Positions 11,436-23,209 of a DNA stretch of 64,000 bases are shown piece by piece. The number at the start of each line of letters is the position of its first letter. The stretch's first letter is position 1. A program made the translations under genes and the position numbers. Source of the stretch: Hydractinia symbiolongicarpus (lineage: Eukaryota; Cnidaria; Hydrozoa; Anthoathecata; Hydractiniidae); assembly GCF_029227915.1 (NCBI RefSeq), contig NC_079886.1, positions 12,423,501 through 12,487,500 of the forward strand. Direction: 5' to 3'. A model generated the notes under the pieces. The model saw only the letters and a list, made by a program, of their open reading frames with translations. It ran no database searches and was not told the DNA's origin.

Positions 11436-13800
11436 GTTCCATCTGCCTGCGCAGGTTACAATTGCAGTAGTCCTTCCAGTCTCAATGCCTACAACGTCCC
11501 AAGTCGTTTTCATTAGCGCCATTGCATTAGAACACTCTTAACTACGTGCACAGTCCTATGAAGGCTGTAATATGGCTTTTGCAGTCTAACAAAAGCCTCA
11601 CACGTGAATCACGTGATTCCATCTGCCTGCGCAGGTTACCATTGCACTATTCCTTCCCGTCTCAATGCGCTACAACGTCCCAAGTCGTTTTCATTAGCGC
11701 CATTGCATTAGAACACTTATAACTACGTGCACAGTTCTATAGAGGCTGTAATATGGCTTTTGCAGTCTAACAAAAGCCTCGCACGTAAATCACGTGGTTT
11801 TACTTGTCTGCGCAGGTTACCATTGGACTAGTCCTTCCAGTCTCAATGTGCTACAACGTCCCAAGTCGTTTTCATTAGCGCCTTTGCCTTACCACACTCT
11901 TAACTACGTGCACAGTCCTATAAAGGCTGTAATATAGCCTTTTGCAGTCTAATAAAGGCCTGACACGTAAATCACGTGCTTCCATCTGCCTGCGCAGGTT
12001 ACCATTGCACTAGTCCTTCCAGTCTCAATGCGTTACACGTCCCAAGTCCTTATCATTGGCGCCGTTGCCTTAGAACACTCTTAACTACTTGCACAGTCCA
12101 ATAAAGGGTGTATTATAGCCTTTTGCAGTCTAATATAAGCCTCACACGTAAATCACGTGGTTCCATCTGCCTGCGCAGGTTACCAATGCACTAGTCCTTC
12201 CAGTCTCAATGCGCTACAACGTCCCAAGTCGTTTTCATTAGCGCCATTGCATTAGAACACTCTTAACTACGTGCACAGTCCTATAAAGGCTGTAGTATGG
12301 CCTTCTGCAGTCTAATAAAGGCCTTGCACGTAAATCACGTCGTTTCACCTGTCTGCGCAGGTTACGATTGGACTAGTCCTTTCAGTCTCAATATGCTACA
12401 ACGTCCCAAGTCGTTTTCAATGGCGCTGTGGCCTTAGAACTGTCTTAACTATGTGCACAGTCCTATAAAGGCTGTAATATGGCCTTCTGCAGTCTAATAA
12501 AGGCCTTGCACGTGAATCACGTCGTTTCACCTGTCTGCGCAGGTTACGATTGGACTAGTCCTTTCAGTCTCAATATGCTACAACGTCCCAAGTCCTTATC
12601 ATTGGCGCCGTTGCCTTAGAACACTCTTAACTACGTGCACAGTCCAATAAAGGGTGTAATATAGCCTTTTGCAGTCTAATATAAGCCTCACACGTAAATC
12701 ACGTGGTTCCATCTGCCTGCGCAGGTTACAATTGCAGTAGTCCTTCCAGTCTCAATGCCTACAACGTCCCAAGTCGTTTTCATTAGCGCCATTGCATTAG
12801 AACACTCTTAACTACGTGCACAGTCCTATAAAGGCTGTAATATGGCTTTTGCAGTCTAACAAAAGCCTCACACGTGAATCACGTGATTCCATCTGCCTGC
12901 GCAGGTTACCATTGCACTATTCCTTCCAGTCTCAATGCGCTACAACGTCCCAAGTCGTTTTCATTAGCGCCATTGCATTAGAACACTTATAACTACGTGC
13001 ACAGTTCTATAGAGGCTGTAATATGGCTTTTGCAGTCTAACAAAAGCCTCGCACGTAAATCACGTGGTTTTACTTGTCTGCGCAGGTTACCATTGGACTA
13101 GTCCTTCCAGTCTCAATGTGCTACAACGTCCCAAGTCCTTATCATTGGCGCCGTTGCCTTAGAACACTCTTAACTACTTGCACAGTCCAATAAAGGGTGT
13201 ATTATAGCCTTTTGCAGTCTAATATAAGCCTCACACGTAAATCACGTGGTTCCATCTGCCTGCGCAGGTTACCAATGCACTAGTCCTTCCAGTCTCAATG
13301 CGCTACAACGTCCCAAGTCGTTTTCATTAGCGCCATTGCATTAGAACACTCTTAACTACGTGCACAGTCCTATAAAGGCTGTAGTATGGCCTTCTGCAGT
13401 CTAATAAAGGCCTTGCACGTAAATCACGTCGTTTCACCTGTCTGCGCAGGTTACGATTGGACTAGTCCTTTCAGTCTCAATATGCTACAACGTCCCAAGT
13501 CGTTTTCAATGGCGCTGTGGCCTTAGAACTGTCTTAACTATGTGCACAGTCCTATAAAGGCTGTAATATGGCCTTCTGCAGTCTAATAAAGGCCTTGCAC
13601 GTGAATCACGTCGTTTCACCTGTCTGCGCAGGTTACGATTGGACTAGTCCTTTCAGTCTCAATATGCTACAACGTCCCAAGTCCTTATCATTGGCGCCGT
13701 TGCCTTAGAACACTCTTAACTACGTGCACAGTCCAATAAAGGGTGTATTATAGCCTTTTGCAGTCTAATATAAGCCTCACACGTAAATCACGTGGTTCCA
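11436..13800 (+). repeat. 1270-bp 7-mer HOR doublet; second copy one monomer short
   Basis: The first copy is about 11436-12705 and the second about 12706-13800. The offset is 1270 bp on the left (GCAGTAGTCC at about 11464 and 12734, both followed by the 2-bp-short CAATGCCTACAACG) and 1088 bp on the right (GCCGTTGCC at 12061 and 13149). The difference is exactly 182 bp. At about 13125-13135 the second copy joins the left half of one monomer to the right half of the next one, within CCAAGTC. Confidence 0.87.
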
Positions 13801-14130
13801 TCTGCCTGCGCAGGTTACCAATGCACTAGTCCTTCCAGTCTCAATGCGCTACAACGTCCCAAGTCGTTTTCATTAGCGCCATTGCATTAGAACACTCTTA
13901 ACTACGTGCACAGTCCTATAAAGGCTGCAGTCTAACAAAAGCCTAACACGTGAATCACGTGGTTCCATCTGCCTGCGCAGGTTACCATTGGACTATTCCT
14001 TACAGTCTCAATGCGCTACAACGTCCCAAGTCGTTTTTATTAGCGCCGCTGCCTTACAACATTCTTAACTACGTGCATCGTCCTATAAAGACTGTAACAT
14101 GGCCTTTTGCAGTCTAATAAAGGCCTCATA
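13660..14130 (+). repeat. 5069-bp-spaced block, copy 2, with the same 14-bp deletion
   Basis: This is the partner of 8590-9062. The deletion junction GGCTG|CAGTC is at 13927/13928. Copies separate at about 14130, where this one has TAAATCACG and the other TAATTAACG. Confidence 0.8.
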
Positions 14131-15916
14131 CGTAAATCACGTGGTTCCATCTGCCTGCGCAGGTTACCATTGGACTATTCCTTCCAGTCTCAATGCGCTA
14201 CAACGTACCAAGTCCATCTCATTGGCGCCGTTGCCTTAGAACACTCTTAACTACGTGCACAGTCCTATAAAGGCTGTAGTATGGCCTTCTGCAGTCTAAT
14301 AAAGGCCTTGCACGTAACTCACGTCGTTTCACCTGTCTGCGCAGGTTACGATTGGACTAGTCCTTTCAGTCTCAATATGCTACAATGTCCCAAGTCGTTT
14401 TCATTGGCGCCGTGGCCTTAGAACTGTCTTAACTATGTGCACAGTCCTATAAAGGCTGTAATATGGCCTTTTGCAGTCTAATAAAAGCCTCACACGTAAA
14501 TCACGTGGTTCCATCTGCCTGCGCAGGTTACCATAGCACTATTCCTTCCAGTCTCAATGCGCTACAACGTCCCAAGTCGTTTTCATTATCGCCATTGCAT
14601 TAGAATACTCTTAACTACGTGCACAGTCCTATAAAGGCTGTAATATGGCTTTTGCAGTCTAACAAAAGCCTCACACGTAAATCACGTGGTTCCATCTGCC
14701 TGCGCAGGTTACCATTGGACTATTCCTTACAGTCTCAATGTGCTAAAACGTCCCAAGTCGTTTTCATTAGCGCTGTTGCCTTACAACACTATTAACTGCG
14801 TGCACAGTCCTATAAAGGCTGTAATATTCCCTTTTGCAGTCTAACAAAAGCCTCACACGTAAATCACGTGGTTTCACCTGTCTGCGCAGGTTACCATTGG
14901 ACTAGTCCTTCCAGTCTCAATGTGCTACAACGTCCCAAGTCGTTTTCACTAGCGCCGTTGCCTTACAACACTCTTAACTACGTGCACAGTCCTATAAAGG
15001 CTGTAGTATGGCCTTCTGCAGTCTAATAAAGGCCTTGCACGTAAATCACGTCGTTTCACCTGTCTGCGCAGGTTACGATTGGACTAGTCCTTTCAGTCTC
15101 AATATGCTACAATGTCCCAAGTCGTTTTCATTGGCGCCGTGGCCTTAGAACTGTCTTAACTACGTGCACAGTCCTATAAAGGCTGTAATATGGCTTTTGA
15201 AGTCTAACAAAAGCCTCACACGTAAATCACTTGGTTCCATCTGCCTGCGCAGGTTACCATTGGACTATTCCTTACATTCTCAATGTGCTAAAACGTCCCA
15301 AGTCGTTTTCATTACCGCTGTTGCCTTACAACACTATTAACTGCGTGCACAGTCCTATAAAGGCTGTAATATTCCCTTTTGCAGTCTAATAAAGGCCTCG
15401 CACGAAAATCACGTGGTTTCACCTGTCTGCCCAGGTTACCATTGGAGTAGTCCTTACAGTCTCTATGTGCTACAACCTCCCAAGTCGTTTTTATTAGCGC
15501 CGTTGCCTTACAACACTCTTAACTACGTGCACAGTCCTATAAAGACCGTAATATGGCCTTTTGCAGTCTAATAAAAGCCTGGCACGTAAATCACGCGGTT
15601 TCACCTGTCTGCGCAGGTTACCATTGGACTAGTCCTTCCAGTCTCCATGCGCTACAACGTCCCAAGTCGTTTTCATTAGTGCCATTGCATTAGAACACTC
15701 TTAACTACGTGCACAGTCCTATAAAGGCTGTAATATTGCATTTTGCAGTCTAATAAAGGTCTCGCACGTAAGTCACGTGGTTTCACCTGTCTGCGCAGGT
15801 TACCATTGAACTAGTCCTTCCAGTCTCAATGTGCTACAACGTCCCAAGTCGTTTTCATTAGCGCCGTTGCCTTACAACACTCTTAACTACGTGCACAGTC
15901 CTATAAAGGCTGTAGT
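14131..15916 (+). repeat. 727-bp-spaced HOR, second copy missing one monomer, then diverged monomers
   Basis: ATGGCCTTCTGCAG at 14281 recurs at 15008 (727 bp, 4-mer), including the rare CTACAATGTCCC. Further on, TATTCCTTAC at 14721 matches about 15266, offset 545. One 182-bp monomer was therefore lost from the second copy or gained by the first. The segment 15480-15916 contains unpaired diverged monomers, some with single unusual changes such as CAACCTCCC and CTGCCCAGG. Confidence 0.75.
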
Positions 15917-17000
15917 ATGGCCTTCTGCAGTCTAATAAAGGCCTTGCACGTAAATCACGTCGTTTCACCTGTCTGCGCAGGTTACGATTGGACTAGTCCT
16001 TTCAGTCTCATTGCGCTACAACGTCCCAAGTCTTCTTCATTAGCGATGTTGCCTTATAACACTATTAACTGCGTGCACAGTCCAATAAAGGCTGTAATAT
16101 TGCCTTTTGCAGTCTAATAAAGGCCTCGCACGTAAATCACGTGGTTTCACCTGTCTGCGCAGGTTACCATTGGACTAGTCCTTCCAGTCTCAATGTGCTA
16201 CAACGTCCCAAGTCGTTTTCATTAGCGCCGTTGCCTTACAACACTCTTAACTACGTGCACAGTCCTATAAAGGCTGTAGTATGGCCTTCTGCAGTCTAAT
16301 AAAGGCCTTGCACGTAAATCACGTCGTTTCACCTGTCTGCGCAGGTTACGATTGGACTAGTCCTTTCAGTCTCAATATGCTACAACGTCCCAAGTCGTTT
16401 TCATTAGCGCTGTTGCCTTACAACACTCTTAACTACGTGCACAGTCCTATAAAGGCTGTAATATGGCTTTTGCAGTCTAACAAAAGCCTCACACGTGAAT
16501 CACGTGGTTCCATCTGCCTGGGCAGGTTACCATTGGACTATTCCTTACAGTCTCAATGTGCTACAACGTCCCAAGTCGTTTTCATTAGCGCCGTTGCCTT
16601 ACAACACTCTTAACTACGTGCACAGTCCTATAAAGGCTGTAGTATGGCCTTCTGCAGTCTAATAAAGGCCTTGCACGTAAATCACGTCGTTTCACCTGTC
16701 TGCGCAGGTTACGATTGGACTAGTCCTTTCAGTCTCAATATGCTATAACGTCCCAAGTCGTTTTCATTAGCGCTATTGCCTTACAACACTCTTAACTACG
16801 TGCACAGTCCTATAAAGGCTGTAATATGGCTTTTGCAGTCTAACAAAAGCCTCACACGTGAATCACGTGGTTCCATCTGCCTGGGCAGGTTACCATTGGA
16901 CTATTCCTTACAGTCTCAATGTGCTACAACGTCCCAAGTCGTTTTCATTAGCGCCGTTGCCTTACAACACTATTAACTTCGTGCACAGTCCTATACAGGC
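15917..17000 (+). repeat. Alternating dimer stretch (363/364 bp)
   Basis: ATGGCCTTCTGCAG occurs at 15917, 16281 and 16644, that is 364 and 363 bp apart. The dimers from about 16180 to 16980 are nearly identical, both carrying CCTGGGCAGG in the second monomer. The first step diverges after about 16010 (TTGCGCTAC versus ATATGCTAC). Confidence 0.83.
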
Positions 17001-17212
17001 TGTAATATTGCCTTTTGCAGTGTAATAAAAGCCTCGCACGTAAATCACGTGGTTTCACCTGCCTGCACAGGTTACCATTGGACTAGTCCTTTCACTTTCA
17101 ATGCGCTACAACGTCCCAAGTCGTTTTTATTAGCGCCGCTGCCTTACAATACTCTTAACTACGTGCATCGTCCTATAAAGACTGTAACATGGCCTTTTGC
17201 AGTCTAATAAAG
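16880..17212 (+). repeat. Left flank repeat of the 908-bp array
   Basis: This segment recurs at about 20150-20482 (offset 3270 bp), with the shared rare TATACAGGCTG and GCAGTGTAATAAAAG. The 908-bp array is thus framed by two direct copies, consistent with the 5-mer having expanded inside, or been inserted between, older sequence. Confidence 0.75.
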
Positions 17213-20140
17213 GCCTTGCACGTAAATCACGTCGTTTCACCTGTCTGCGCAGGTTACGATTGGACTAGTCCATTCAGTCTCAATATGCTACAACGTCCCA
17301 AGTCGTTTTCATTGGCGCTGTGGCCTTAGAACTGTCTTAACTATGTACACAGTCCTATAAAGGCTGTAATTTGGCCTTTTGCAGTCTAATAAAAGTCTCA
17401 CACGTAAATCACGTAGTTCCATCTGCCTGCGCAGGTTACCATTGCACTATTCCTTCCAGTCTCAATGCGCTACAACGTCCCAAGTCGTTTTCATTAGCGC
17501 CGTTGCCTTACAACACTCTTAACTACGTGCACAGTCCAATAAAGTGTGTAATATAGCCTTTTGCAGTCTAATAAAGGCTTCACACGTAAATCATGTGGTT
17601 CCATCTGCCTGCGCAGGTTACCATTGCACTAGTCCTTTCAGTCTAAATGCGCTACAACGTCCAAGTCGTTTTCATTAGCGCGATTGCATTAGAACACTCT
17701 TAACTACGTGCACAGTCCTATAAAGGCTGTAATATGGCTTTTGCAGTCTAACAAAAGCCTCACACGTGAATCACGTGGTTCCATCTGCCTGGGCAGGTTA
17801 CCATTGGACTATTCCTTACAGTCTCAATGTGCTACAACGTCCCAAGTCTTCTTCATTAGCGCTGTTGCCTTATAACACTATTAACTGCGTGCACAGTCCA
17901 ATAAAGGCTGTAATATTGCCTTTTGCAGTCTAATAAAGGCCTCGCACGTAAATCACGTGGTTTCACCTGTCTGCGCAGGTTACCATTGGACTAGTCCTTC
18001 CAGTCTCAATGTGCTACAACGTCCCAAGTCGTTTTCATTAGCGCCGTTGCCTTACAACACTCTTAACTACGTGCACAGTCCTATAAAGGCTGTAGTATGG
18101 CCTTCTGCAGTTTAATAAAGGCCTTGCACGTAAATCACGTCGTTTCACCTGTCTGCGCAGGTTACGATTGGACTAGTCCTTTCAGTCTCAATATGCTACA
18201 ACGTCCCAAGTCGTTTTCATTGGCGCTGTGGCCTTAGAACTGTCTTAACTATGTGCACAGTCCTATAAAGGCTGTAATTTGGCCTTTTGCAGTCTAATAA
18301 AAGTCTCACACGTAAATCACGTAGTTCCATCTGCCTGCGCAGGTTACCATTGCACTATTCCTTCCAGTCTCAATGCGCTACAACGTCCCAAGTCGTTTTC
18401 ATTAGCGCCGTTGCCTTACAACACTCTTAACTACGTGCACAGTCCAATAAAGTGTGTAATATAGCCTTTTGCAGTCTAATAAAGGCTTCACACGTAAATC
18501 ACGTGGTTCCATCTGCCTGCACAGGTTACCATTGCACTAGTCCTTTCAGTCTAAATGCGCTACAACGTCCAAGTCGTTTTCATTAGCGCGATTGCATTAG
18601 AACACTCTTAACTACGTGCACAGTCCTATAAAGGCTGTAATATGGCTTTTGCAGTCTAACAAAAGCCTCACACGTGAATCACGTGGTTCCATCTGCCTGG
18701 GCAGGTTACCATTGGACTATTCCTTACAGTCTCAATGTGCTACAACGTCCCAAGTCTTCTTCATTAGCGCTGTTGCCTTATAACACTATTAACTGCGTGC
18801 ACAGTCCAATAAAGGCTGTAATATTGCCTTTTGCAGTCTAATAAAGGCCTCGCACGTAAATCACGTGGTTTCACCTGTCTGCGCAGGTTACCATTGCACT
18901 AGTCCTTCCAGTCTCAATGTGCTACAACGTCCCAAGTCGTTTTCATTAGCGCCGTTGCCTTACAACACTCTTAACTACGTGCACAGTCCTATAAAGGCTG
19001 TAGTATGGCCTTCTGCAGTTTAATAAAGGCCTTGCACGTAAATCACGTCGTTTCACCTGTCTGCGCAGGTTACGATTGGACTAGTCCTTTCAGTCTCAAT
19101 ATGCTACAACGTCCCAAGTCGTTTTCATTGACGCTGTGGCCTTAGAACTGTCTTAACTATGTGCACAGTCCTATAAAGGCTGTAATTTGGCCTTTTGCAG
19201 TCTAATAAAAGTCTCACACGTAAATCACGTAGTTCCATCTGCCTGCGCAGCTTACCTTTGCACTATTCCTTCCAGTCTCAATGCGCTACAACGTCCCAAG
19301 TCGTTTTCATTAGCGCCGTTGCCTTACAACACTCTTAACTACGTGCACAGTCCAATAAAGTGTGTAATATAGCCTTTTGCAGTCTAATAAAGGCTTCACA
19401 CGTAAATCACGTGGTTCCATCTGCCTGCGCAGGTTACCATTGCACTAGTCCTTTCAGTCTAAATGCGCTACAACGTCCAAGTCGTTTTCATTAGCGCGAT
19501 TGCATTAGAACACTCTTAACTACGTGCACAGTCCTATAAAGGCTGTAATATGGCTTTTGCAGTCTAACAAAAGCCTCACACGTGAATCACGTGGTTCCAT
19601 CTGCCTGGGCAGGTTACCATTGGACTATTCCTTACAGTCTCAATGTGCTACAACGTCCCAAGTCTTCTTCATTAGCGCTGTTGCCTTATAACACTATTAA
19701 CTGCGTGCACAGTCCAAAAAAGGCTGTAATATTGCCTTTTGCAGTCTAATAAAGGCCTCGCACGTAAATCACGTGGTTTCACCTGTCTGCGCAGGTTACC
19801 ATTGGACTAGTCCTTCCAGTCTCAATGTGCTACAACGTCCCAAGTCGTTTTCATTAGCGCCGTTGCCTTACAACACTCTTAACTACGTGCACAGTCCTAT
19901 AAAGGCTGTAGTATGGCCTTCTGCAGTTTAATAAAGGCATTGCACGTAAATCACGTCGTTTCACCTGTCTGCGCAGGTTACGATTGGACTAGTCCTTTCA
20001 GTCTCAATATGCTACAACGTCCCAAGTCGTTTTCATTGGCGCTGTGGCCTTAGAACTGTCTTAACTATGTGCACAGTCCTATAAAGGCTGTAATTTGGCC
20101 TTTTGAAGTCTAATAAAAGTCTCACACGTAAATCACGTGG
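17200..20140 (+). repeat. Tandem 908-bp 5-mer HOR, about 3.2 copies
   Basis: The marker TTGGCCTTTT starts at 17371, 18279, 19187 and 20095, exactly 908 bp apart each time (5 x 182 - 2). Complete copies are 17371-18278, 18279-19186 and 19187-20094; the fourth diverges about 45 bp in. By eye only a few bases differ per copy: CATGTG versus CACGTG at about 17593, CTGCACAGG at about 18520, GCAGCTTACC at about 19249, and TCCAAAAAAGG at about 19714. The 1-bp-short CAACGTCCAAGTCG is shared by all. This is among the most homogeneous stretches of the window and so probably a recent amplification. Confidence 0.93.
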
Positions 20141-20149
20141 TTCCACCTG

Positions 20150-20482
20150 CCTGCGCAGGTTACCAATGGACTATTCATTACAGTCTCAATGTGCTACAAC
20201 GTCCCAAGTCGTTTTCATTAGCGCCGTTGCCTTACAACACTATTAACTGCGTGCACAGTCCTATACAGGCTGTAATATTGCCTTTTGCAGTGTAATAAAA
20301 GCCTCGCACGTAAATCACGTCGTTTCACCTGCCTGCACAGGTTACCATTGGACTAGTCCTTTCACTCTCAATGCGCTACAACGTCCCAAGTCGTTTTTAT
20401 TAGCGCCGCTGCCTTACAATACTCTTAACTACGTGCATCGTCCTATAAAGACTGTAACATGGCCTTTTGCAGTCTAATAAAG
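20150..20482 (+). repeat. Right flank repeat of the 908-bp array
   Basis: This is the second copy of 16880-17212. The copies diverge at about 20482, where this copy reads CCTCATACG and the left flank CCTTGCACG. Confidence 0.75.
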
Positions 20483-21600
20483 GCCTCATACGTAAATCAC
20501 GTGGTTCCATCTGCCTGCGCAGCTTACCATTGGACTATTCCTTACAGTCTCAATGTGCTACAACGTCCCAAGTCGTTTTTATTGGCGCTGTTGCCTTACA
20601 ACACTATTAACTGCGTGCACAGTCCTATAAAGGCTGTACTATTGCCTTTTGCAGTCTAATAAAGGCCTCGCACGTAAATCACTTGGTTTCACTTGTCTGC
20701 GCAGGTTACCATTGGCTAGTCCTTCCAGTCTCAATGCGCTACAACATCCCTAATCCTTCTCATTGGCGCCGTTGCCTTACAAAACTCTTAACTACGTGCA
20801 CAGTCCTATAAAAGCTGTAATATGGCCTTTTGCAGTCTAATAAAAGCCTCACACGTAAATCACGTGGTTTCACCTGCCTGTGCAGGTTACCATTGGCCTA
20901 GTCCTTCCAGTCTCATTGCACTACAACGTACCAAGTCGTTTTCCTTAGCGCCGTCGATTTAGAACACTCTTAACTACGTGCTTCGTACTATAAAGCCTGT
21001 AACATGGCCTTTTGCAGTCTAATAGAGGCCTCATACGTAATTAACGTGGTTCCATCTGCCTGTGCAGGTTACGATTGGACTAGTCCTTCCAGTCTCAATG
21101 CGCTACAACGTCCCAAATCGTTTTCATTAGCACCATTGCATTAGAACACTCTTAACTACGGGCACAGTCCTATAAAGGCTGTACAACGTCCCAAGTCGTT
21201 TTCATTAGTGCCATTGCATTAGAACACTCTTCACTACGTGCACAGTCCTATAAAGGCTCTAATATTGCCTTTTGTAGTCTAATAAAGGCCTCCCACGTAA
21301 ATCACGTGGTTCCATCTGCCTGTGCAGGTTAGCATTAGCCTAGTCCTTCCAGTCTCATTGCACTACAACGTCCCAAGTCGTTTTCATTAGCGCCGTTCCA
21401 TTAGAACACTCTTAACTACGTGCACAGTCCTATAAAGGCTGTAATATTGCCTTTTGTAGTCTAATAAAGGCCTCGCACGTAAATCACTTGGTTTCACCTG
21501 TGTGCGCAGGTTACCATTGGACTAGTCCTTCCAGTCTTAATGCGCTACAACGTCCCAAGTCCTTCTCATTGGCGCCGTTGCCTTACAACACTCTTAACTA
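20483..21600 (+). repeat. Transition zone of diverged monomers
   Basis: About six monomers have no close partner. They include a monomer with GTCGATTTAGAACACTC at about 20953-20969. This is the undeleted relative of the 173-bp deletion lineage found downstream. The zone also holds a strongly truncated monomer at 21182, annotated separately. It marks the change from the left to the middle subfamily of the array. Confidence 0.75.
21163..21240 (+). other. Truncated monomer, 78 bp (104-bp deletion)
   Basis: CACAGTCCTATAAAGG occurs at 21163 and again at 21241, only 78 bp apart instead of 182. The join is GGCTGTA|CAACGTCCC at about 21182/21183: the 3' third of one monomer and the 5' half of the next are lost. 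TA is shared at both ends, which suggests a short-homology deletion out of the 182-bp register. It occurs once in the window. Confidence 0.88.
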
Positions 21601-23056
21601 CGTGCACAGTCCTATAAAGGTTGTAATATGGCCTTTTGCAGTCAAATAAAAGCCTCACACGTAAATCACGCGGTTTCACCTGCCTGCGCAGGTTTCCATT
21701 GGACTAGACGCTCCAGTCTCAATGCGCTACAACGTTCAAAGTCGTTTTCACTGGCGCCGTTGCCTTAGAACACTCTTAACTACGTGCACAGTCCAATAAA
21801 GGGTGTAATATAGCCTTTTGCAGTCTAATAAAGCCCTCACACGAAAATCACGTGCTTCCATCTGCCTGTGCAGGTTACCATTGGCCTAGTCCTTCCAGTC
21901 TCAATGCACTACAACGTCCTAAGTCGTTTTCCTTAGCGCCGTCGATTTAGAACTACGTGCATCGTCCTCTAAAGGCTGTAATATGGCCTTTTGCAGTCTA
22001 ATAAATGCCTCATACGTAATTAACGTGGTTCCATCTGCCTGTACAGGTTACCATTGCACTGTTCTTTCCAGTCTTAATGCGCTCCAATGTCCCAAGTTGT
22101 TTTCATTAGCGCCGTTGCCTTACAACTCTCTTAACTACGTGCACAGTCCTATAAAGGCTGTAATATGGCCTTTTGCAGTCTAATAAAGGCCTTACACGAA
22201 AATCACGTGCTTCCATCTGCCTGTGCAGGTTACCATTGGCCTAGTCCTTCCAGTCTCAATGCACTACAACGTCCCAAGTCGTTTTCCTTAGCGCCGTCGA
22301 TTTAGAACTACGTGCATCGTCCTCTAAAGGCTGTAATATGGCCTTTTGCAGTCTAATAAATGCCTCATACGTAATTAACGTGGGTCCATCTGCCTGTGCA
22401 GGTTACCATTGCACTGTTCTTTCCAGTCTCATGCGCTACCGCGTCCAAAGTCCATTTCATTAGCGCCATTGTCTTACAACACTCTTAACTACGTGCACAG
22501 TCCAATAATGGGTGTATAGCGATTTGCAGTCTAATAAAGTCCGCACACGAAAATCACGTGCTTCCATCTGCCTGTGCAGGTTACCATTGGCCTAGTCCTT
22601 CCAGTCTCAATGCACTACAACGTCCCAAGTCGTTTTCCTTAGCGCCGTCGATTTAGAACTACGTGCATCGTCCTCTAAAGGCTGTAATATGGCCTTTTGC
22701 AGTCTAATAAATGCCTCACACATAAATCACGTGGTTTTACCTGCCTGCGCAGGTTACCATTGGACTAGTCCTTCCAGTCTCAATGCGCTACAACGTCCCA
22801 AGTCGTTTTCATTAGCGCCGTTGCCTTACAACACTCTTAACTACGTGCACAGTCCTATAAAGACCGTAATATACCTTTTTGCAGTCCAATAAAGTCCGCA
22901 CACGTAAATCACGTGGTTCCATCTGCCTGCGCAGGTTACCATTGGACTTGTCGTTCAAGTCTCAATGCGCTACCACGTCCCAAGTCGTTTTCATTAGCGC
23001 CGTTGTCTTAGAACACTCTTAACCACGTGCAGAGTCCTATAAAGGCTGTAATATGG
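21600..23056 (+). repeat. 1606-bp HOR, copy 1
   Basis: This matches 23210-24662 at offset 1606 bp (GTCAAATAAAAGCC at 21641 and 23247; ATGGCC at 21983 and 23589, 22689 and 24295). The unit has nine monomers, three of them the 173-bp deleted type. It also includes a 3-bp-short monomer (GTGTATAGCGATTTGCAG near 22513). Confidence 0.87.
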
Positions 23057-23209
23057 CGTTTTGCAGGCTAATAAAGGCCTCACTCGTAAATCACGTGGTT
23101 TATCTGTCTGCGCAGGTTACCATTGGCCTAGTCCTACCAGTCTCAATGCGCTACAACGTTCCTAGTCGTTTTTATTGGCGAATTCGCCTTACAACACTCT
23201 TAACTACGT
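23057..23209 (+). repeat. Linking monomer with GAATTCGCC variant
   Basis: This monomer, with GTTCCTAGTCG and GGCGAATTCGCC, joins the two 1606-bp copies. The same variant recurs at about 26400 and 28020 inside the 1619-bp doublet, so it is an older member of the middle subfamily. Confidence 0.7.

Noticed and set aside
23160-23190. GGCGAATTCGCC palindrome as a regulatory site
   Set aside because: It is a substituted form of the usual GGCGCCGTTGCC segment in one monomer type (also near 26400 and 28020), copied by HOR duplication. The perfect dyad most likely arose by chance.
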